Shown: in pieces, positions 7,992 to 15,046 of the stretch
Layout of the letters: every line of letters begins with the position of its first letter
Position numbering within the stretch: the first letter of the stretch is position 1
IMG/VR virus record: IMGVR_UViG_3300035670_000110
Span: 1 to 64,000 of that record
From: a virus
Length of the DNA: 64,000 bases
Strand: one strand, 5' to 3'
The notes under the pieces: model-generated
The model's database searches: none
Told to the model about the DNA's origin: nothing
Seen by the model: only the letters and a program-made list of their open reading frames with translations
Made by a program: the position numbers and the translations under genes

Positions 7992-8265
7992 TATCTTCTC
8001 CGTCTTTTATAAGATTAAGAACTCTTGTCCATACCTCATTACTTTTGTGAGAGTTTCTTACATTATCTAACTTTCCTTCATTTAAGAATATTCCACCCCA
8101 TACACCGTAAGATTCTGTTTTAACACCTGACTCAAAGCACTCTTTAATTACGGGACAGGATAAACACATTCTATCAATTTCTTTTGCTATCTCAGAATCG
8201 TTCTCATACTTGTCAAAGTATCTTTCAGTGTCTGTTCCGGCGCACAGCGCTTCACTCATCCACAT
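7984..8265 (-). CDS. WhiB-family iron-sulfur transcriptional regulator
   Basis: The 93-residue product has the WhiB cluster ligands C8, C34, C37 and C43 (C-x25-C-x2-C-x5-C), followed by GVWGGIF, the glycine-rich turn that contacts the host principal sigma factor in characterised WhiB proteins. The C-terminus is basic and serine-rich (NSHKSNEVWTRVLNLIK) but lacks a long AT-hook tail. WhiB proteins bind a [4Fe-4S] cluster and act with region 4 of SigA. Phage copies can repress host whiB genes or redirect host transcription. The family is restricted to Actinobacteria and their phages, so this gene is the best host marker in the window. A second ATG lies two codons in. Confidence 0.93.
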   Translation of the reverse strand: MWMSEALCAGTDTERYFDKYENDSEIAKEIDRMCLSCPVIKECFESGVKTESYGVWGGIFLNEGKLDNVRNSHKSNEVWTRVLNLIKDGEDND

Positions 8266-8470
8266 ATTTTACAGGAACTTTCCAGCCATTAATTCCGGGG
8301 AAATACCTTTTTACTGTGCCCCAACGACCATTACGAAACATTCCATTCTTCTTGTAGAATGCATCTCTAGATGGCTTCCAATCCATTATAGTCCAGCCAT
8401 CCCAAAATAAATTTGATTGCTCATCTACTATTTTATGAGCGGTATCATAGTCAATAAATTTGCTATCCAT
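8252..8470 (-). CDS. Hypothetical protein, 72 residues
   Basis: The product begins MDSKFIDYDTAHKIVDEQ and is rich in aromatic residues (LFWDGWTIMDWKPSRDAFYKK). No family is recognised. The start overlaps the deaminase stop (TAATG) and the end overlaps the whiB-like start by 14 bases, placing it in the same translational chain. Confidence 0.6.
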   Translation of the reverse strand: MDSKFIDYDTAHKIVDEQSNLFWDGWTIMDWKPSRDAFYKKNGMFRNGRWGTVKRYFPGINGWKVPVKYVDE

Positions 8471-8796
8471 TATTCCTCACTTGTTGTATATACAATTTTT
8501 TTTATTCCATTAGATATTATGGAATCATAACATCTATCGCATGGACGACTATCCCTAGCCTGACCACGCCTATTTACTCTTGCAATATAAATTGTAGATC
8601 CATTAACATCTTTAGCCTTTTTAATAGCATCTATTTCTGCATGTACAGAGCAATCTGTTTTTATATGTTCCTTAGAAACTTTTGTAGGATGATTTCTTTC
8701 TTTATTATAACCAGTACTAAGAACTCTTCCGCCCTTAACAATTACAGAGCCATGCTTCATTCTACAAGATGATTGTGACGCCATATATAAAGCCAC
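8470..8796 (-). CDS. dCMP deaminase-family zinc enzyme, irregular 5' end
   Basis: The 108-residue open frame carries the zinc deaminase motifs: CSVHAEIDAI (His52, Glu54) and RPCDRCYDSI (Cys86, Cys89). Such enzymes convert dCMP to dUMP, the precursor of dTTP, which suits an AT-rich phage. The listed start is a GTG that cuts into the first helix of the fold. In-frame codons upstream (reading SKRDQAYLS) complete that helix but reach only an ATA at 8826 with AAAGGAG nine bases before it. A canonical ATG at 8854 with AGGAG six bases upstream lies in another frame and stops after 11 codons. The true start may therefore involve a frameshift, a sequence error or an unusual initiation codon. Confidence 0.85.
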   Translation of the reverse strand: MALYMASQSSCRMKHGSVIVKGGRVLSTGYNKERNHPTKVSKEHIKTDCSVHAEIDAIKKAKDVNGSTIYIARVNRRGQARDSRPCDRCYDSIISNGIKKIVYTTSEE

Positions 8797-8863
8797 TGAA
8801 AGATATGCCTGGTCGCGCTTAGATATGGCGACCTGCTCCTTTGATGTACCGCATTATATTCTC

Positions 8864-9235
8864 CTATACCTTATAGATACTGACGGGGGTATTGTTTTTT
8901 TCTGCCTCAGAGATGACCACATCAAAAATTTCTGAGCGATCATTCTTTGTTGATAAATATACTACAGTATCAATGTCATAATTGTCAAAGTTTTCTTCAA
9001 ATTCTTTTTTAAGAACTCTATAAAATCTTGACCTAATTCCCTTTTGCTTAAAGAAATTTTCCGTTTTATTAACGAACTCAGCGGTGAATTGATTGATTTT
9101 ATATGGACCAGCAGTATAAATTTCTAATTTGTTATCGTTGGACTGAGAAACAATATTATCAATCGCTACAACGACAGCCCTGGTATAAGTATCATAATCA
9201 GAAAATTTAGTATTTCCATAAACAAGGATTTTCAT
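8864..9235 (-). CDS. Conserved hypothetical protein, possible SLOG-like fold
   Basis: This 123-residue protein starts MKILVYGNTKFSDYDTYTRA and alternates predicted strands and helices, ending PVSIYKV. The opening is reminiscent of the nucleotide-binding SLOG/DUF2493 family, in which a GxT/GxR turn follows the first strand, but the match is weak. I used the internal ATG at 9235 because GGAG lies six bases upstream; a longer frame to 9277 would overlap the preceding gene. Function unknown. Confidence 0.55.
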   Translation of the reverse strand: MKILVYGNTKFSDYDTYTRAVVVAIDNIVSQSNDNKLEIYTAGPYKINQFTAEFVNKTENFFKQKGIRSRFYRVLKKEFEENFDNYDIDTVVYLSTKNDRSEIFDVVISEAEKNNTPVSIYKV

Positions 9236-9248
9236 TTTTTCTCCGTAG

Positions 9249-9737
9249 TTAGTAGATATCTGGAAACTCTCCGTCAATAATCCATTCGTTAGTATTTATT
9301 TTTACTAACTCTATGCTGGTCCACTGAGCGGTTAAATAATTTTGGTCTGCAGAATTTAGTATAACTCCTGACTCTTCTATAAATTGTACACTACCTGCAC
9401 CACTTCTTACAACCTTTATTGAAGATCCTATATCTATATTTTCTGTATTATTATTTGGAATAATAATATTAACTGCGGAGGCAGAATTAGCAAGTAATAT
9501 TGAATTCTGATCGCTATTTAAAATCATATATGAAAACGATGAACTAGAGTCTGTTATTGAATCTACTTTTCTTGCATAAGAAAACTCTAAGTTACTTTCA
9601 TTAATTAAGTTTACCCAGGAACCAGAATATGCCATCCTAATAGTATTGTCTACATTATTAAAATATATTTCTCCATCTTCAAACAACTCAGGGTTGTCAG
9701 ATAAATTGACTACTTTTAGGGTGGAAACTAGTCTCAC
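9249..9737 (-). CDS. Putative virion or fibre-associated beta-rich protein
   Basis: The 162-residue product opens with LFEDGEIYFNNVDNTIRMAYSG, a pattern common in phage fibre proteins that list rendered values along a beta scaffold. The remainder is Ser/Asn-rich beta structure (SASAVNIIIPNNNTENIDIG, GSVQFIEESG). It starts with GTG overlapping the preceding stop (GTGA). It lies about 23 kb from the fibre genes, which is unusual for a structural gene. A role as accessory fibre or host-binding protein is inferred from composition only. Confidence 0.45.
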   Translation of the reverse strand: MRLVSTLKVVNLSDNPELFEDGEIYFNNVDNTIRMAYSGSWVNLINESNLEFSYARKVDSITDSSSSFSYMILNSDQNSILLANSASAVNIIIPNNNTENIDIGSSIKVVRSGAGSVQFIEESGVILNSADQNYLTAQWTSIELVKINTNEWIIDGEFPDIY

Positions 9738-10216
9738 AGAAATCTACCGCCCCAGACACCTTTATTAGAATTTACATATCCTGGTGGGATAACTGCTAAC
9801 CTACATTTTCCTTCCGCCTCAATGCTGTAGGAGAGAATCTGGCAGCCCAGTGAGCCATCATCTTTTTGATATACCAAAGAGCAGTTAGAGCATTTGACTC
9901 CAATAGAGGCATCCGAATTTTGAGCGGCAGTCTCATATCCTATCCATATTCCTGTACTCTCATTATCTAGAGGTCCATATTTTTCTGCAATAGAAACTAA
10001 AGAATCATGAAATTCTTTTTCTGGATCTGATAACTGTGAGTAAAGTCCATTATCAACCTTACTAATTTTCTTTGACTGTGATTCAGCGGCGTAGAGCGCC
10101 CTTTGCTGATCTAAGGCTTCTTGCCTAGTTGAATGAGTTCCGCGAACAGTACCATCTGGACCCACTACAGAGTATCCAGACTTACCACGGTAGTTCTGTC
10201 TAATATCGTATGGCAT
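9734..10216 (-). CDS. Head-associated domain protein with Cys cluster and WGGRFL tail
   Basis: This 160-residue protein has three parts. Residues 1-45 (YDIRQNYRGKSGYSVVGPDG ... TRQEALDQQRALYAAE) form a small module known from actinophage head-maturation proteins. Residues about 55-145 hold Cys in the pattern KCSNC ... GCQIL ... GKCRLAV, like the HiPIP-type four-Cys domain found in many phage proteins. The last residues are GVWGGRFL, nearly identical to the LWGGRFL near the C-terminus of this phage's prohead protease. I infer an accessory head protein, perhaps recruited through this tail. Cluster binding is not demonstrated. Confidence 0.6.
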   Translation of the reverse strand: MPYDIRQNYRGKSGYSVVGPDGTVRGTHSTRQEALDQQRALYAAESQSKKISKVDNGLYSQLSDPEKEFHDSLVSIAEKYGPLDNESTGIWIGYETAAQNSDASIGVKCSNCSLVYQKDDGSLGCQILSYSIEAEGKCRLAVIPPGYVNSNKGVWGGRFL

Positions 10217-10236
10217 AACATCCTCCTATTATCATA

Positions 10237-11391
10237 TTATACCGCAGTTAATAAATTAATCTTTTTCTCTTTCTTAGACTTCATATGAATTAATTCAATT
10301 GCTTCAGACCATTTATATTTAACTAAATAAATATTAAACTGATTTGCCACCACTGAAAAATTTTTCTGCCTCTCTTCTAATCTTACTTCTGGATCTAGAA
10401 GAGCATTTAAATGTTTCAACCAATCTTTATTTGTTTTTGCTATCCTGCCAGCGCCAGCATCTGCAAGATCACGATATTCTTGTGTGTCAGACGCCACGAA
10501 AGGTATCCCAGATAGAGCATACTCCATTCCCTTCAAACTACTTTTTGCCTCATTAAATTGATTTTGTGTCAGCGGTACGATACCGATATCTATAGGCATA
10601 AATATGTGTCCATAGTATTGCGGTCTAGCGCCCGTAAAACCAGTGACCCTATCTGAATCTATATTAAGAGCCTCCGCTATCCAATGAGGTTTATCCAACA
10701 TAATCCCAGAATGATGAAACTTAAGATCATTTTTTTCAATAAATGTTTTTATTGGGGCAGAAACACATTTTAGATCGTCCACCCTCCAAGCCATCATTCC
10801 CACCCAGCCTACTGTTGGTTTATTTCCAGAGTTATCAACTCTATATATAAATGTTTTTGGATCTAATGAATTTCCTACTCTATAAACATTTTTATTATAT
10901 TTCAACATTCTTTGTTCTAAAAATTTAGTGCTAGCAATTATTCCACTTGCTACAGAGTATGTTTTAATAAGATGGTCACGATTATTCTCTGGATTATTTT
11001 TAGGATCGGTAGTTTTAAATGCGAGGTTATCTTCTGGAAGTTGTTCAAAGTGATCGTCTGTATCAATAATCACAGTCTGTCCATAACTTTTAGCAAGTTC
11101 TATATATTTTGCAGCGTCTTTATGCATAAACAATTTTAAAATAACTACATCTAATCTATCAAATGCCTCGCTGTAGTTTTTAATGACTCCGTTTTTCTTA
11201 TATTTTAACCTTTCTACTGGCTTTACAGCCACGAACCCCTCTCCATCTTTCCAGCCAATTTCACCAACCATAACTTCGTGGCCGATCTTTGATAAATTAA
11301 TTCCGGGAATCATCATTCTAATGTTTGTGCAACCACCAGGCAATCCTTCAATGTGGTCGCCCCAGTCTGTAGAAAGAAAACCTATTCTCAT
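10237..11391 (-). CDS. GT4-type glycosyltransferase
   Basis: The 384-residue product has a two-lobed GT-B arrangement. The N-terminal lobe starts MRIGFLSTDWGDHIEGLPGG and the C-terminal lobe contains VGWVGMMAWRVDDL and the donor-site stretch DIGIVPL ... NEAKSSLKGMEYALSGIPFV, typical of GT1/GT4 enzymes (acidic residue, then a Gly-rich helix start). It lacks a signal or membrane anchor. GGAG lies upstream of the ATG. It is separated from the main sugar cassette by about 3 kb of other genes, so it may modify a different acceptor. Sugar and acceptor cannot be predicted. Confidence 0.75.
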   Translation of the reverse strand: MRIGFLSTDWGDHIEGLPGGCTNIRMMIPGINLSKIGHEVMVGEIGWKDGEGFVAVKPVERLKYKKNGVIKNYSEAFDRLDVVILKLFMHKDAAKYIELAKSYGQTVIIDTDDHFEQLPEDNLAFKTTDPKNNPENNRDHLIKTYSVASGIIASTKFLEQRMLKYNKNVYRVGNSLDPKTFIYRVDNSGNKPTVGWVGMMAWRVDDLKCVSAPIKTFIEKNDLKFHHSGIMLDKPHWIAEALNIDSDRVTGFTGARPQYYGHIFMPIDIGIVPLTQNQFNEAKSSLKGMEYALSGIPFVASDTQEYRDLADAGAGRIAKTNKDWLKHLNALLDPEVRLEERQKNFSVVANQFNIYLVKYKWSEAIELIHMKSKKEKKINLLTAV

Positions 11392-11417
11392 TCATTCTCC
11401 AAGTATATTGTTGGTTT

Positions 11418-11458
11418 GGCGGGGGCGTTGCCGCACATTTTATTGTGTTGCCCCCGCC
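11418..11458 (-). terminator. GC-rich hairpin, possible terminator
   Basis: A perfect 9-bp stem (GGCGGGGGC with GCCCCCGCC) encloses a 23-base loop that itself contains a CACA/TGTG pairing. It stands out in AT-rich DNA and lies between the lysozyme-like gene and the GT4 gene. No T-run follows on the minus strand, so it would be a non-canonical terminator or an RNA processing or stability element. Confidence 0.5.
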
Positions 11459-11492
11459 GTCACCAGTCGTTCTGCATAAACTAATATGTAGT

Positions 11493-12116
11493 TTATACCT
11501 TTTTCGGTGTACATTCTTTGGGAAATAGAGACCAGCCCGTATTAAAAGGCTTAATTACCCACGAATATGTCAATCCAGATCCCCATAAATTATAATACAT
11601 TCCAGCATCTTCATACCAGGAATCTGTTTTGAACGAATATCCGTATCCCCAATGATACATACCATCTTTTAGAAAATATTTTCTAACAATACTAGACTGA
11701 GTGCTTTTGTCTAGCATATTAGATCTGGACCACCAAGACTTTCCAGACCATGCACTTGTCTGAATTTGCCAAGTACCCAGCGCTCCAGTAAAATATCTGC
11801 TAGATTCATCTAACGATTGGTGCTTTGACTCTCTCCATGTTATTGCCCAAGCACCTCTCAACATTCCAGGTTTAGTGAAACCTGCGTCAAATAACATTTT
11901 TGCTTGCTCAGCATCACATCTAAGCGGCAAGGTCCAAACCTTTTTTCTATCCTTTTTTCTTTCTAGTGAATCAGCGGTAACAAAAATATTATTTTTATCC
12001 TCCGCCAAGGGCGCAGACTTAGCATACGCCATGCTTGGTGCGATAATTAAAATAACTGCCAAAGATAAAGCAGAAATCAAATCTATCATCGAACCAATTT
12101 GGTTTTTTTTCGTCAT
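11493..12116 (-). CDS. Exported lysozyme-like (transglycosylase-type) protein
   Basis: The 207-residue product starts at an ATG preceded by AAGGAGG with ideal spacing. Residues about 8-33 form a hydrophobic export segment ending MAYAKSA, a good signal peptidase I site. The mature part contains AWAITWRESKHQSLDESS and GALGTWQIQTSAW, the Glu-centred helix and Gly-x-x-Gln turn of the lysozyme/SLT superfamily. It probably cleaves peptidoglycan glycan strands outside the membrane. Unlike most endolysins it carries its own signal peptide, so no holin would be needed for export. It is followed by a GC-rich hairpin. Confidence 0.7.
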   Translation of the reverse strand: MTKKNQIGSMIDLISALSLAVILIIAPSMAYAKSAPLAEDKNNIFVTADSLERKKDRKKVWTLPLRCDAEQAKMLFDAGFTKPGMLRGAWAITWRESKHQSLDESSRYFTGALGTWQIQTSAWSGKSWWSRSNMLDKSTQSSIVRKYFLKDGMYHWGYGYSFKTDSWYEDAGMYYNLWGSGLTYSWVIKPFNTGWSLFPKECTPKKV

Positions 12117-12171
12117 ATTAACCTCCTTGGGCGGCAACATTGTTCTACTTTACAGTAAATATGGATATAAG

Positions 12172-13809
12172 TCAATTTTTTATCATTGCTCTACCTATTT
12201 CAGGGAACCATAGACAATAAAGGTTTGATTCCTTGTAAGTCTTTATAGCATCTTCTGGTGTTTCTACCAACGGTTCTCCTGCGAGATTAAAACTAGTATT
12301 TAATAAAACGCCAACTCCGGTATTTTTTTTAAATTCTAATAATAATTGAAACAATGGCTCTGATTCGTCTTCTATAATTTGAATCCTACAGGTGTTGTCA
12401 ACATGCAGAACTCCAGGTATTTCTTTTGCAATATCTTTTGCGTCAGCATTTATTGTCATAAATTTATATCCGTCATTATTTTTTAAATAAAAGTACTTAT
12501 GAGCATCTTCTTCTAGACAAACTGATGCAAAAGGTCTATACCATTCTCTTTTCTTAATAATATTAATTAAATTTTTTGCATTGAGATTTCTTGGGTCAAA
12601 GAGTATAGACCTATGACCCAAGGCTCGGGGGCCAGCCTCCGATAGTTTATAATATATACAGACGGATTTTTGATCTAATAAAATATCTACTATGTTTGCA
12701 ATTTCTATTTTTTGGGTATCATCTTTCAACAAATCATAATTTTTTCCGTGAAAAAATAAATTATTAATTTTATTTATAGTTTTATCTTTAGTTAATTTTC
12801 TATAAGCCAGCATAGCAGAGCCAATGCTGTTTCCACTATCGTCTGCAATTGGCTCAAAATAAAAATTTATTTCTGGAAAATTTTTAATAAACCTAGAGTT
12901 AGCAACGACATTTAATCCATATCCTCCAGTTATGCATATATTCTTACAATTAGTTTTTTCCACTGCCTTTTTTATTAAAAATTCCATTGCATCTTCTGTT
13001 TGTTTTTGTACATGAAAAGCATAATCTGCATATAATTTGTAGTTTTTTTCATTAATATTTTTTGTTTTAACAAAATAATAGTTTGAATATATTGGTATTG
13101 AATTATTTTTTTCTATTTCAACGTCAATAAAATAATTTGAGTTTATTATGTTTGAATTATTTAAAATAAAATTTGGTATATTTGATTTTTCCCCGTAGGC
13201 AGAAAGGCCCATGGTTTTTCCATTTTCTAATGGACTTTCTCCGATCAATCCCGTTGCACTACAGTACATTCCGACTAAACCAATTCCAGCAAAAGAATCT
13301 ACTTCACAGTCTGGATATTTATTTAAAATTAATGGTTTAGACAAAGAGTTAAATATTTTTTTTTCAAAATTTTTATACACTGGTATGAAGTTATCTGGAT
13401 AAGATGCATAGAATATAGATTCTAATTCTTGTAGTCCATCTACATATGATCCAGCACCATCTGCAACAATAATGGCTGCATCCTCAAATCCACTATTATA
13501 AAAAGCCAAACTTGCGTGCTGCAAATGATGTTGGCTTGAAGCATCAATATTATTTTTTACATTAACATATTTTCCAACAATATGCACCCAGTCCTGAAAA
13601 TACTGATCATACGATCCTTCTGCGGCAGGGGCAAATATAAAAGATTCTACTTCTTTTAGATCTTCAACACCTTTTTGTAAAGAAAGTATTGGCCTATAGT
13701 CTCTTTTTTTCTTGCTTATTCTTTCCTCTTTTAGGAATACTTCAATATTGCCATCATTAATTATACATATGCTAGAGTCATGGCAGGGAGATATTCCTAA
13801 AAATCTCAT
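12172..13809 (-). CDS. NodU/CmcH-family O-carbamoyltransferase
   Basis: The 545-residue product opens with MRFLGISPCHDSSICII and contains the metal-binding SQHHLQHASLAFYNSGF, VADGAGS, ITGGYGLNVVANS, AGPRALGHRSIL and GVGVLLNTSFNLAGEPLVETP. These are hallmarks of the two-domain NodU/TobZ carbamoyltransferases, which use carbamoyl phosphate and ATP to carbamoylate a hydroxyl, usually on a sugar. The N-terminal Kae1-like domain and C-terminal YrdC-like part both look intact. The acceptor may be a surface glycan made with the sugar cassette or a modified base or nucleoside; no hydroxymethylase was found to favour the latter. Its ATG overlaps the SpeD stop (TAATG). Confidence 0.9.
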   Translation of the reverse strand: MRFLGISPCHDSSICIINDGNIEVFLKEERISKKKRDYRPILSLQKGVEDLKEVESFIFAPAAEGSYDQYFQDWVHIVGKYVNVKNNIDASSQHHLQHASLAFYNSGFEDAAIIVADGAGSYVDGLQELESIFYASYPDNFIPVYKNFEKKIFNSLSKPLILNKYPDCEVDSFAGIGLVGMYCSATGLIGESPLENGKTMGLSAYGEKSNIPNFILNNSNIINSNYFIDVEIEKNNSIPIYSNYYFVKTKNINEKNYKLYADYAFHVQKQTEDAMEFLIKKAVEKTNCKNICITGGYGLNVVANSRFIKNFPEINFYFEPIADDSGNSIGSAMLAYRKLTKDKTINKINNLFFHGKNYDLLKDDTQKIEIANIVDILLDQKSVCIYYKLSEAGPRALGHRSILFDPRNLNAKNLINIIKKREWYRPFASVCLEEDAHKYFYLKNNDGYKFMTINADAKDIAKEIPGVLHVDNTCRIQIIEDESEPLFQLLLEFKKNTGVGVLLNTSFNLAGEPLVETPEDAIKTYKESNLYCLWFPEIGRAMIKN

Positions 13810-14204
13810 TACTTAACCATTAATTTTGTTGATGTAACCTTAAATCCGTGTGCTCTTTCAATCACCATGTACTGATATGTTAAAAGACCCATTTTTTCTT
13901 TCAATTCTTTAATAACCAATTCAGCGTCTAACGTTGAACAGGTATATAAATCAAATTGGAGCAGTGCCGGATCTTGCTCATCCCAGATATGAAAAGCAAT
14001 GTGAGAGGTTTCAATCATCACCGCTCCGGTGATCCCTCTGTTTCCAGGAGCATCCACATATGATGCAAATGGACCCTGCACTATCTTCATTCCAATTTTT
14101 TCAACTAGGCTAGACAGCCAGGATATTGCATCTTCTGGGCTTTTGATTGGATTTTCTACATACCCGTTAAGAATAATTTGATTATGAAGAGGCATCTCAA
14201 ACAC
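13809..14204 (-). CDS. SpeD-like pyruvoyl-dependent decarboxylase
   Basis: The 131-residue protein matches bacterial S-adenosylmethionine decarboxylase proenzymes in length and motifs: AVMIETSHIAFHIWDE holds the self-cleavage Ser67 and the processing His72, and DLYTCST holds the catalytic Cys89. The residue before the cleavage Ser is Thr rather than the usual Glu, which is unusual. AdoMet decarboxylase supplies aminopropyl groups for spermidine. Some SpeD homologues have changed to arginine or ornithine decarboxylation, so the substrate is open. No spermidine synthase gene is present in the window. The start is GTG at 14204 or ATG at 14195. Confidence 0.82.
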   Translation of the reverse strand: MFEMPLHNQIILNGYVENPIKSPEDAISWLSSLVEKIGMKIVQGPFASYVDAPGNRGITGAVMIETSHIAFHIWDEQDPALLQFDLYTCSTLDAELVIKELKEKMGLLTYQYMVIERAHGFKVTSTKLMVK

Positions 14205-14592
14205 TCATTCCATTGCACAGGTATCTTTCTGCCCCAACAATAATTGCAGCGGCAAATCTAGCACCTTGCTCATTGTCCATATTATTTTCAACTAGGGCAT
14301 AAGAAAGAGCATTTACTATATCATTTTGAGACATTCCGTTTGCATATCCTTCACAAACAATATTCCCAAGGTTAATAAGGTCACCGGGAGATGCTGAAGA
14401 TGCATAGACCCCACCGTTTTCTTTAACAAAAGAAACATATTCTGAGACACCAGAAACATTTCCATCATTCTGATTAATGTCCGGTGCTGGAACCTGCTCA
14501 GTTACTGTTACCACTGGAGCAGGTTGTGAATTTGTAGAGCATCCTACTAAAGCCACCATAGAAATTACAGCGGCCACAAAAATCTTTTTCAT
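14197..14592 (-). CDS. Lipoprotein with DUF732-like domain
   Basis: Residues 1-18 form a classic lipoprotein signal: two Lys, a hydrophobic run and the lipobox ALVGC with Cys18. After a Pro/Val-rich linker, the C-terminal 75 residues (SYVxF-like EYVSFVKENGG, NLGNIVCEGYANGMS, AERYLCNGM) resemble the small helical DUF732 domain of actinobacterial secreted proteins, with its two conserved Cys. It would be anchored on the outer face of the host membrane. Phage lipoproteins often block superinfection or alter the envelope; this role is inferred. It overlaps the SpeD start by 8 bases. Confidence 0.75.
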   Translation of the reverse strand: MKKIFVAAVISMVALVGCSTNSQPAPVVTVTEQVPAPDINQNDGNVSGVSEYVSFVKENGGVYASSASPGDLINLGNIVCEGYANGMSQNDIVNALSYALVENNMDNEQGARFAAAIIVGAERYLCNGMSV

Positions 14593-14604
14593 TTTATCTC
14601 TTTT

Positions 14605-14787
14605 CTATTCGGTATAATCCCAACGGACTATCATCATAGCATATCTAATGCCTTCCCGAAACCATTTTGATCTATTAAAATCTTCATCTGTTTCTTGAGG
14701 CCAATATACACTATGAGCATCTTCTAATTGTTTAGAGAATACATCTCTCCAATATTTTTGACACTCATCGTCTGTATGCATTTCCAT
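14605..14787 (-). CDS. Hypothetical protein, 60 residues
   Basis: This short, acidic and Trp-rich protein (KYWRDVF, YWPQETDEDF, KWFREGIRYAMMI) lies directly downstream of tRNA-Asn. No family is recognised. Position between a tRNA and the lipoprotein gene and a plausible ATG are the only support. Confidence 0.5.
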   Translation of the reverse strand: MEMHTDDECQKYWRDVFSKQLEDAHSVYWPQETDEDFNRSKWFREGIRYAMMIVRWDYTE

Positions 14788-14788
14788 G

Positions 14789-14860
14789 CTGGCATGGTAG
14801 GATTCGAACCTACAACCAATCGGTTAACAGCCGATTGCGCTGCCATTGCGCCACATGCCA
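14789..14860 (-). tRNA. tRNA-Asn (GTT)
   Basis: The full cloverleaf is visible: acceptor TGGCATG/CATGCCA with discriminator G, D-stem GCGC/GCGC, anticodon stem ATCGG/CCGAT with loop CTGTTAA, and T-arm GTAGG-TTCGAAT-CCTAC. The anticodon GTT reads Asn AAC/AAT codons, which are frequent in this AT-rich genome. CCA is not encoded. Confidence 0.96.
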
Positions 14861-14866
14861 ATTGCG

Positions 14867-14937
14867 CTGGAGAACAAGGATTCGAACCTAGACTAAATGA
14901 TCCAAAGTCATTTGTGCTGCCATTACACCATTCTCCA
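14867..14937 (-). tRNA. tRNA-Gln (TTG)
   Basis: Acceptor TGGAGAA/TTCTCCA pairs fully; the D-arm, anticodon loop CTTTGGA and T-loop TTCGAAT are present. The anticodon TTG reads Gln CAA/CAG. The T-stem has one T-T mismatch (CTAGG with CCTTG). It lies 6 bases upstream of tRNA-Asn, so both are probably processed from one transcript. Confidence 0.92.
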
Positions 14938-14940
14938 TAG

Positions 14941-15043
14941 CCGATATGCCAGCGGGTAACTACACCATCCTAAGATATTTCCTGCACGTTTGACGCAACT
15001 CATACTGGATCAACTGCGACTCAAAGAATTGCTGGCATATCGG
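14941..15043 (-). ncRNA. Structured RNA candidate closed by a 13-bp stem
   Basis: A perfect 13-bp inverted repeat (CCGATATGCCAGC and GCTGGCATATCGG) brackets 77 bases with no open frame, just upstream of the tRNA pair. The interior contains GGATGGTGTAGTTACCC, which resembles the 5' part of a tRNA. It could be a decayed tRNA, a processing element for the tRNA transcript, or a small regulatory RNA. Only the stem is directly visible; expression is unknown. Confidence 0.4.
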
Positions 15044-15046
15044 AGT

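Noticed and set aside
8040-8110. The WGG motif of WhiB as the same signal as the WGGRFL tail
   Set aside because: GVWGG is a conserved structural turn of all WhiB proteins and is internal, so the resemblance is probably coincidental.
12172-13809. Carbamoyltransferase as proof of DNA base hypermodification
   Set aside because: No hydroxymethylase, base kinase or modified-base synthase was found in the window, so a sugar acceptor is at least as likely.
14728-14940. Plus-strand open frame of 70 codons
   Set aside because: It lies across the two tRNA genes and reflects their conserved sequence.
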